A DNA stretch of 64,000 nucleotides. It comes from Oopsacas minuta. Taxonomy: Eukaryota; Porifera; Hexactinellida; Lyssacinosida; Leucopsacidae. The DNA is taken from assembly GCA_024704765.1 (NCBI GenBank), contig JAKMXF010000343.1, forward strand, positions 434,001-498,000, given 5' to 3'. Shown piece after piece: positions 55,901-64,000 of the stretch. The notes beneath the pieces are model-generated. The model was not told where the DNA came from. It did not search any database and saw only the letters and a list, made by a program, of their open reading frames with translations. A program made the position numbers and the translations under genes. How positions within the stretch are numbered: position 1 is the stretch's first letter; each line of letters starts with the position of its first letter.

Positions 55901-58900
55901 ATTTCAATTACTTACGGATAGAGGAGATTGATCTACTCCAGAACCTGCAGGGGCGACTTGGTTGATTAGATATGTGTAAACCTCTGAATCCTACACAGAA
56001 ATAATCGATAAATAATATTCAGTGTAGCCTAGTTACAGGAACACTAATGGATGGTTAAAATTGTCGTCTTATCCGGAAATTCGTATTAACGAGGTTCCAC
56101 TGAAACATGCTACGTTTTATAATGGAATATCGTTAATACAGAACTTCAGAAAGCCAGTAAATGTCAATCTTCTCCAAAGAGAATCATTCGGTTACTACGA
56201 ATACAGGATAAGAAGATCAGAGTACAAATATCGACGGTCTCTTGCAGGGGTTTTCTAGGAGTTCGGGACCTCCTTTATACTTCAGATTTGAGGAAAAAAT
56301 ATTTAGAAGCATCCGAAACTAACTAATAAGCACAGAATTATACTAATACTATACTACGTCACACTAAAAAGATGGGTAATGTTTGTTCAAAATGGTCATA
56401 GAACAGTTTCACCAAAAATGACGTAAAATATCTGGCCAGTGTGCCCAAGTTTGGTCATATGGTTGCGAAACCCTTGTGTATAACATTAATTGACACCTTT
56501 ATATCAGATGTGAAGTTCTTAATATGTTTCTCAGGATGTCCTGCTTCATCCATCTGGTAATTAACCCAGCGTATTAATAGCTGATCAGGAGGCAGCTTCA
56601 TGAGATCCTGAATAGTCTCTCCTTCTTGTAGGAGACGGAAAAATCCTGGATTACCCTTCAAATCGATTTTAGAGAACAATCCGATCTATAAAGAAGTTAC
56701 AAAAAAGTAGAATAAATGATTGTCAAGTAATCTACGATATCTATATTAATGCAGTATTGATTATTTCCTTATATGGACATTTTGAAAATGGAAAGCTTGA
56801 AGCTTGAAAATATCAAATACTTCAATAAGAGTATCATTATAGTAATATAGATTATAAGTAAAATCTTAACTGGAAATAATCTGCCGCTTATTTCACTAAC
56901 AAACTTAAGATTTGCTTACTTCTATTTGTTTAATGTTTGAGAGTCAAATTTTAGGAGTTCAAGTTAAAGCCACAAATTGTGGACCAGGGATCGAACAGCT
57001 TATAAATCACATTGGATTTTCTTCATATTAACTTTCCACCTCATCGAATAAATTTATAATAAAATACTAAGACAGGACAAGGTCATTTAAACTGGTGACC
57101 GGTCTGGATTGCTGCATTAATATCTCAACCCAAGATTGTTGGAAGATTTTTCAAACTTCGGAATTTTTGAATGTAAAAAAGTGTAAGAAATTGTTGGGAC
57201 TATTGCGTAAAACGTAGTGCTAAAATCTGTATTCTAATTCATTAAATTCAGCTAACCATACCCTAATAACTTGCCAGACAAGCCCTAGAATAAGATGGTG
57301 TGTTCCTGCCATCAAATCCTTAGCTCCAATATTCTGAATACTACAGCCAATAGCAGCTGCACTATTTAATGCAAGATTCTGATTCTCAACAATTGTGAAT
57401 TGATTCAGTTTCCCTTTGTTAATTGCTCGTTCATCTATGGTGCCAGGAATAGCTGTGTTAATCAGTTTACTAGAAAAGTAGAGAATTATAATAAGAATTA
57501 AATCGATAATGTCAATATCCGGTAATTCGAACATTCGCTATCCAGAACAGATTTTGATTACTCCTGAGGGTTCGAGTCACCAGATGTTAGCAGTATTTAA
57601 ATGAAATTCATTGTGTATGATATTTGTGCAACACGAATAAATAAACAACAAATTATTCACTGGATTTCTAACATTAGAAATACAGTAGAGATTCAAACGG
57701 GACCTGGAAATATTTGACTGATGCCAATCAGAGTAATCTGAGTAGACCATGGGTCAACGGGGAAGGATTTCTCGGCCGGTACTTTTCTTGCAGGGACTCT
57801 CATGGAATGGCACTCTTTGAACGGTAACATATTATCCTGTACTAAATTGAGTATCTCGGTTGGCACATTGTGTCTTTCCTGGCTGCTGAATTGGCACTTT
57901 TAGGTGCCCGCCAACCACCTAGATAGACCCCTGTGGGTCAATGGGGCATGGATCATGGGTCACGGTTCGACTCGACTATTTCGAATGACACATTAACACA
58001 TCGCCATGATTAATGGCCGTTTAGGAATTTGGATATATTATCTTATTTTTATACATGTTTGCTGAGTAATTTCGTGGTGTGTCGTGTGATGGGTTAATTG
58101 GTCGCTAATGCAATGGTGACCCATGGTCAACTCTGATGTCAATTGTTAATCAATATTAATATAGATTATAGATACATTGTAACCTCGTTAATATGAACAC
58201 CAACAACACAGTCAAAATTTGTTCGTCTTATCCAGAAATTCGTATTAACGAGGTTCCACTGTAGTTTAAACTCACCATAACATAATACCATTCTCACATG
58301 AAGTGAATAGAGAGTCGTCGTCCTCGTTCATTGGTAGCAGATTTTTGAGATCAGGATCCTCTACCAACAGATAATTTATCCAATCAACGAAAGCATACTT
58401 CTCCTCCTCCGTGAAGCTATGAGTTGTGCCTTCTGCTGAAGCCACTGACGTGCCTCCTGTCTTGACCAGCTTCTTGACTCCCTCAGCTCCTTTCTCTGCC
58501 AGTTTAAACTCCTTTTTGCCTTGCTTTATAGACTTATACATCTACACAATAAGAATATATTATTACTACACGTCTCATGTATACCAATTGAATTTCACGT
58601 CACAATTAAATAATTCCAAATTTCCCCAATTCCACCTGAAAATACTTAAAAAGAATAGAAAATGTTCCTTGATTTTAAATAATTTGTCTTTGTAAGAAGT
58701 AAAGAGAAAATTCGCATATACGTGCTAGAGATCTCAAGCCCTGACCGAGCCTGAGACCCGTTCGGCCGGGCTTAGGGTCTATACTTCAGGGTTCCGAATA
58801 AACTGGCGATTAAATTTTGAAATAATTTCCTTAAATTCCTTTTATTTAATTAAAATCATCATTAAAGGAATTAATCACAATTTCGGACTGTACGATAGGG

Positions 58901-60448
58901 TTAATTCATTTTCCATTCAATTTTAGAAAATATTCTAAACCATGTTGTAGGCATACGCCGGGCAGGGCCAAAATATAACAAGATGAAATCTGGCCACATT
59001 TTTGCTATTTACAACTATGAGGATTGGGAAATACTGTCATGTTATTGATGTAAAATTGAGATCGGGATTAACACACAAATCTCGGGATATAAGCATTCAA
59101 TATAAATGTATGAGAGTTAATTCCCATAACTAAAATGTCAGAAATTGAATAGGACAGATAATTGTGAATAATTATGTGTAAATATATGCTAAAATCACAT
59201 ACATATACATTTTACACAACACAATGTGATCCCATTCACTCTCCACGAGACAAATTAATAAATGGAAGCTCAATTATGAATAGGACATACACACATATGA
59301 CGTACTCACAATGAGAATATCCAATAGTACATGTACTACGTACTATCCTCATTACACGCTTATCATATCATGGAACTAGAATACAGTGTAGAATAGAATG
59401 TAAAACATATATCCCAGAAGAATCTCTATAACGAATCTAACCCTTCAAAAGAACGCGAGTAGAAATTGAGAATAATAAAGCCATGCAATATATCCAACTT
59501 ATGTTGGGTTAGGCAGACTTACAGTGAATGTTACAGCTAAACAGCTGGAAAACCACGCACATATTAGAATTGATACTGAATTATTTATAAAAATAAGATA
59601 TTGTTGCAGGAAACACGAATAAAATAATATAACTTATTAGGGAAATGGTGGGAATTTTGGGATAGTTATCCATGCAAATGTTAAGAATTTAATATAAAGT
59701 GTGAAGTCACCCCTCTGCCTCAATAATATGCGACTAATGATACTTGGACATTTCGTCACCAGATAATTCGTCCAAACCTTTCGCCAGTCAGATAGTCCCT
59801 GGATTAGAATAGTACATAAATCTGTACTATTCTAATTGTAAGCACTGTAGGGTAAACGTATCTTAAGTGACATCGTGACGTCATTATCATAGACATATTG
59901 TAATTAAATTACAAGTTCATTGATCTAGGAACCTAGCATGAACTTTCTATGTACTCTTGAATTTGGCATGCACATGCGCCGAATCTGGGGCGCAGGGTAG
60001 ACCTGGATCGTTCAAGTAGTTAGAAAGTTCGGCGCCATTGTGGACACGAACTTCTATTAACTTTCAACTTGTGTGTCTAATACATTCTGGTTAAACTGAA
60101 TACGTTCAAGACAAAAAAATTGACGTACTACCGTCTGTGTGAAAGGGTCTATGTAATGTAATTTAGTAAATATTCTAACCTGTAAAAACTCATTAAACTC
60201 AACAGTCCCATTCATGTCTTTATCCACCTCCTTGATCATTTCCCGTACCTCGTAGCCTGGTACGTGTTCTCCAAGTGCTTTGAAGAGATTTGTAATTTCA
60301 AGACATGTGATGTGTCCGTTACCATCTGCATCATACTTTGGGAAGAAATATTAAATTAAGAATTATAAGTAAAGAGCAGTGAACTTACCAATTCGAATTG
60401 AGTTTTGATTTCAGACAACTCCCCTTCAGTAAAATCTGAAACGGCCAT
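52973..60448 (-). CDS. Plastin/fimbrin, actin-bundling protein
   Basis: Twelve exons join in phase: 60389-60448, 60180-60335, 58276-58541, 57262-57469, 56497-56685, 55916-55990, 55759-55839, 55259-55483, 54713-54902, 54131-54237, 53765-53908 and 52973-53128. They total 619 codons including the stop, against about 627-630 residues in vertebrate plastins. Two EF-hands lie at the N-terminus (loops [12 protein letters not shown] and [12 protein letters not shown]), so bundling is probably calcium-modulated. Two actin-binding units of paired calponin-homology domains follow: CH1 ([28 protein letters not shown]), CH2 ([14 protein letters not shown]), CH3 ([20 protein letters not shown]), and CH4 ([28 protein letters not shown]). 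It cross-links F-actin in the cytoplasm. All splice sites are GT-AG. Introns contain at least four MITEs. No domain is missing. Confidence 0.95.
53964..54062. mobile_element. TA-flanked MITE in plastin intron 10
   Basis: The left end TACAGCGGTATCTCGTGAAT and, reverse-complemented, the right end TACAGTGGAACATGGTTCAA share a common consensus (TACAGTGGAACCTCGTTAAT) with the 56034 and 58173 copies. The internal AAAATTTGTTCG...TTATCC block is also shared. Confidence 0.7.
56034..56102. mobile_element. Degenerate TA-type MITE in plastin intron 5
   Basis: Right end, reverse-complemented, CAGTGGAACCTCGTTAATAC is intact. Left end TACAGGAACACTAATGGATG has a deletion, and the right TA has decayed to AA. 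Same family as 58173-58263. Confidence 0.6.
57738..58135. mobile_element. hAT-like MITE, about 398 bp, in plastin intron 3
   Basis: Inverted ends CTGAGTAGACCATGGGTCAA and, reverse-complemented, CAGAGTTGACCATGGGTCAC. Internal copies of GGGTCAATGGGGCATGG resemble the terminus and may be subterminal repeats. Flanking 8-mers match only partly, so superfamily is uncertain. Confidence 0.5.
58173..58263. mobile_element. TA-flanked MITE, 91 bp, next to plastin exon 3
   Basis: Left end TACATTGTAACCTCGTTAAT, right end reverse-complemented TACAGTGGAACCTCGTTAAT, TA on both sides. It sits 12 bases downstream of the exon 3 splice donor on the minus strand without disrupting it. Confidence 0.8.
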
Positions 60449-61376
60449 TGCTAATTTCAAAATAAAACACAGTAATGGAAAAGAGAATATGAAATTTGTA
60501 CGGTAGTTCTATAAGAATGTTTCTAGTTGCTAGAAACAGAAGTGGTGTCATGGAATGTGTTTATAGGCGTGCAATAGCTTTTCGTATAATTCTTCTAGCG
60601 GGTGGAATATTACGCCATATTGAAACTAGATTACCCCTTAGAGATAATCGATAGATCAAAGATCTGTGTTTGATGTGAACAACTTACGAGACAATAATAT
60701 CGTATTCCTAATTCATTTGATATATTAAAATAGATAATTTGGTTCAAAATCCAATTAGAGGTAAGAAATAGAGAAAAGTTATAAATCCTAATTCAAATAC
60801 CTAATATCCACTATTTATATGATAGATCAATAATCCGCCCATACCATACAATGAACTCGATAGGAATCTATAGGATAACCTTGAATGACAGTGTTCAATC
60901 GATGAACATGCCAGTAAGAGAACTCGACTCAAATCTTTATCTTTTATGGTAAAAGTGAAAAGCAAAACTTATTACAACAATAAGCCTACTGCTGAGCCAT
61001 AATAAGGCTTTTCATAATGTTATTTCTTAAAAACACCAAAGAAGGTAATATAAGAAGAATCTGATAATTGAAGTATCATATTATTCTAAGAAAATAGATT
61101 ATACTGTAAATCATAGCTGAGATTTATAATCAGTGGACTAGGGCCAGTAATCAGAGGTTCTAAATAAATACTATAGTAAGCATGAGATCACTCAAACGTA
61201 ATGGAACCAAAATTCCATAAATGTCAACATCCGGTAACTCGAGCCACAGGGTAAATCAAATTCCGTTCGAGATAGCGAATGACCTCGATCCATTTAATAA
61301 ATAGTGTCAATAACGTTTAATGATAGAGATCAATAAATGTTGTAAGTGATATAATGAATAATAAAAGAATTTAGTA
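60449..61376. other. Plastin upstream region
   Basis: Promoter side of plastin and 3' flank of the ankyrin pseudogene. Contains a word like TGTCAACATCCGGTAACTCG (near 61220) that recurs at 57510 and 28200. No gene supported. Confidence 0.4.
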
Positions 61377-61834
61377 TTACAATAGAGAACTGATTTCATT
61401 CAAGATAGAATAGTCAATAGCAGTGTTCTCGCTAGGCCTTTTTGGGGGGGGGCGCAGCCACCCCTTATTGTGATTATGCACCCCCCTATCGTGCCTAAAT
61501 AGACATAGTGTACCCCTCTATCATGGATAAACAGTGTTATATATTCACCCAAAAAACGGGCCATCATCTTCTTTTTCCTTAAGGGTGTATTTTTACGCGT
61601 ATTGTGCACAGAGTGTGTACGGCGCACCCCCTATTACATAATCCTGACGAGAACACTGGTCAATAGGGAGGTCACCTTCATCGTTTGATACATCTACATA
61701 ACTCTCGTAACTAAGGAGAGTCTCTACACATTCCAATACACCACTAGCAACAGCTAGATGCAGTGCAGTGTTACCTACCATATCCATCCTGTAAATTGAT
61801 TATTCCCTCATCACCAGATGATTGAGACAGTTGT
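61377..61834 (-). pseudogene. IkB-like ankyrin gene, truncated copy split by a transposon
   Basis: On the minus strand the sequence matches 63653-63845 of the plus copy, from about CAACTGTCTCAATCAT to the stop TAATACTAAATTC. It encodes NTALHLAVASGVLECVETLL and, after the insertion, YSILNEISSLL followed by a stop at 61377. Similarity begins abruptly at 61834, so the 5' part was never copied or is lost. A 4-base insertion (GGATATGGTAGGTAACACT against GGATATGGCAACACT) shifts the frame, and a 238-bp MITE separates LPID from YSILNE. It cannot make a normal protein. Confidence 0.8.
61421..61658. mobile_element. hAT-like MITE, 238 bp, in ankyrin pseudogene
   Basis: Perfect 8-bp duplication GTCAATAG at 61413-61420 and 61659-61666. 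Ends CAGTGTTCTCGCTAGG and, reverse-complemented, CAGTGTTCTCGTCAGG, identical over the first 11 bases. CAGTG ends plus 8-bp duplications indicate the hAT superfamily. Removing it and one target copy restores continuity with the plus copy at 63820, which confirms the insertion. Confidence 0.9.
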
Positions 61835-62833
61835 TATTTTGATTATTATTTTGAACAGAATTTTCGCTTTTACAGGTAATCACTTATAGTATTCCAAAAA
61901 CTTTCAGTTCAAAACCAGGTAGATTTTATGAATATTATCTGTTTTGCTTAGCCATCATACAATCTATAATTATCTATGATAGTTAATAGGGCGTGAGGTT
62001 ACCATAGCATAATTTAATGTAGCACTTTCAGATTAATTTAATAATGTTTAGTAATATTAAAAAGTTCAAGAAACAACAAATTAATCTCCTAATGTACCTA
62101 TGTATTGAATGATTATGAGAGAAATATTTGGTCATTGTGAAGAACGACACAAAACTCTATTATACATACCTACCAACCCTTTGTAACTGTATCCCTTGGA
62201 TATCTTCCTCGGAATCCCCGTATTTCTATTTTTCTATACTAATTACAGTAGAGTTTCATTAATACGAACACGGTTAACAGCCACACCGCTTCCTACGGCT
62301 ATGCCACTTCATACATACAGGAACCATTATCAATTTGAATAATTACAACGACATCAGTTAGCCTCAACTCTAACCAGAAAACTTTCCCCAAATTGTCGAA
62401 TTTAATCAACTGTTGACGTATAATAAATAGTAAGAGTCGTGTTAACTATGTTAAAGTCAAATATACTGAATACATCTTGGTAATGTATCATTAGTAGCAA
62501 CGTGTACCTCCTCCATTAACCATTACTAAGGTACATTTTAGGGGTAAACATTTGTTGTAGAAATTTCCCATTTTTCTCCAATAATTAATTGAAATGAATG
62601 TATTTTAAGGAAAATTAAATCCTTTTACACCTCACAATGAAAGTACATAAAATTAGATAAGTGTAAATATAGCCTATTGTATTTCAAGCAAGACATAATT
62701 CTACCTAGTTTTTGAACTAAAAGTTTTTGGAAATAATTGGAAATTTTGGAATAAAAGTGATTATCTTATAAAAGCAAAATTCTGTTCGAATAATAATCAA
62801 AACAACAAAGTTTCCTACAATGAATACTAACAC
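61835..62833. other. Spacer between the two ankyrin copies
   Basis: AT-rich and non-coding. Has a lone transposon-like end near 62246 (TACAGTAGAGTTTCATTAAT, like the TA-type MITE family). Holds any promoter of the plus copy. Confidence 0.4.
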
Positions 62834-63854
62834 ATGCTTATATATTGGGATAGCCTACATAAAGAAGATTATACTACAAGTATTTACAGAAAATCACGCA
62901 TTAATACAGTTGATTCCAAGAACAACTCTACAACAGACACAGTTATTACAGATGTATTGAGAAAGTATGGTGAACAGTTCTTATCCTACTGCAGAACAGG
63001 AAATATATTCTATCTGAACGCTATTCCCTCTCACATCTCACTCTCATTCTCTACGTCAGAGATAATAAGAACAACTCAGCACTAACTCTATCTGTCATAC
63101 ATCAGGACACAATCACATTACAATATATCATACGCACTTTGTCTGATGCTTCCAACTCAATCTCTTACAATTATCTACAACACTATAATATGAATGGACA
63201 CACAGCTCTACACTTGAGTCTCCTGTTCAAGACAAACAGATGGTGAAGACACTGATAGAGACAGGCTGCGACCCTCTGTTAACAGATGGAGAGGGACATA
63301 ATGCACTACACTATGTAGCTGCTCACAACTTAACTGAGTTTAGTAGTGTCATTTACTCTTCACTCTTGTTCAGACACAAACACATCTACAAGAATGAAAA
63401 CAGCAGCAATAGAACACAAGAAATAGAGCTATCACTTCTTTCACATAAAGACTATGAAGGAATGACTCCAATACATATAGCTACACAACACGGAGTAGTG
63501 TTGATGATAGAATTGTTGTATCCCAATCAATCAATAAGTGAATCAGAGCTAGTAGAGAGTTTAACTGTGTTAACAGGTAAGAGTAAATCTAGTGTACTCC
63601 ATCTGGCCGTGACTACTGGTAATGCTATGCTAGTGGAACATATCTCACAACTGTCTCAATCATTTGGTGATCAGGGATTAATCAATCTACAGGATGGATA
63701 TGGCAACACTGCACTGCATCTAGCTGTTGCTAGTGGTGTATTGGAATGTGTAGAGATTCTCCTTAGTTACGGGAGTTATGTAGATGTATCAAACGATGAA
63801 AGTGACCTCCCTATTGACTATTCTATCTCGAATGAAATCAGTTCTCTATTGTAA
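62834..63854 (+). pseudogene. IkB/NF-kB p105-like ankyrin-repeat sequence with two frame breaks
   Basis: About six ankyrin repeats are readable in three successive frames. Frame one, from ATG 62834, includes DVLRKYGEQFLSYCRTGNIF. Frame two, from about 63055, includes NNSALTLSVIHQD and MNGHTALHLS. Frame three, from about 63225, includes DKQMVKTLIETGCDPLLTDG, HNALHYVAAHNL, YEGMTPIHIATQHG, SKSSVLHLAVTTGNAMLVEH and GYGNTALHLAVASGVLECVE, with the stop at 63852. The spacing and the SVLHLAVTTGNxxLVEH - GNTALHLA pair resemble the ankyrin domains of IkB and NF-kB p105, but no Rel domain is in the window. Frame changes near 63055 and 63225 suggest a pseudogene or two assembly indels. Confidence 0.55.
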
Positions 63855-64000
63855 TACTAAATTCTTTTATTTATTGATCTCACTAAAATTATTTATTTTC
63901 TCAATTAGAAAATGTATTGACATTTTCCAATACATGATATTTATATAAAATACAAGTACTTGTAGTGAATATTTGTACATATACTTACCTTCGTCCAATA

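Noticed and set aside
1-64000. CRISPR arrays, operons, rRNA or bacterial insertion sequences
   Set aside because: None seen. The spliced genes and DNA transposons show a eukaryotic nuclear context.

Overview
The window is eukaryotic nuclear DNA from an animal. Genes are split by GT-AG introns, the DNA is AT-rich, and several genes are animal-typical: a TRPA1-like ankyrin channel, the pore-membrane nucleoporin gp210, plastin/fimbrin, a GT31 beta-1,3-glycosyltransferase, Gal3ST-type sulfotransferases and an NF-kB/IkB-like ankyrin protein. Compact genes, coiled-coil NHL proteins and many small DNA transposons fit an early-branching marine invertebrate. A sponge is my best guess, but it is inference and nothing in the window proves it.

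Layout. 1-5052 (-): the N-terminal and first membrane part of a TRPA1-like channel, cut by the window edge. 5.1-9.4 kb: non-coding DNA with MITEs. 9.4-12.3 kb: decayed NHL-repeat gene copies. 13.1-14.0 kb (+): a one-exon phytanoyl-CoA dioxygenase-family enzyme. 14.8-27.4 kb (+): a complete nine-exon gp210/NUP210 gene whose introns hold two antisense NHL pseudogenes and several MITEs. 28.4-29.6 kb (-): the one intact NHL gene. 30.8-32.4 kb: a GC-richer palindrome made of two facing copies of a broken MULE transposase. 34.1-35.0 kb (+): a GT31 galactosyltransferase. 35.4-39.3 kb: an aldo-keto reductase gene, a duplicated copy of its promoter 2.1 kb upstream, and a secreted unknown protein between the two. 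39.5-52.0 kb: five intact intronless Gal3ST paralogues (+ - - - +) and one relic, with a long-armed foldback transposon among them. 53.0-60.4 kb (-): a complete twelve-exon plastin gene. 61.4-63.9 kb: two facing-away copies of an IkB-like ankyrin sequence. The minus copy is truncated and split by a hAT-like MITE; the plus copy carries two frame breaks.

How it works together. The GT31 enzyme and the Gal3ST array would both act in the Golgi lumen on galactose-containing glycans (one adds beta-1,3-Gal, the other 3-O-sulfates Gal), so 34-52 kb may be a local glycan-decoration neighbourhood. The other genes are unrelated housekeeping or sensory genes. I joined exons by reading phase. The plastin exons sum to exactly 619 codons, the NUP210 exons to exactly 1915 codons, and the TRPA exons stay in phase across all six introns.

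Most notable are the MULE palindrome whose two arms share one frameshift, the foldback element with a repeated TTTGATCGAA motif and a perfect 8-bp target duplication, the mosaic conservation of the sulfotransferase array, and the duplicated reductase promoter.
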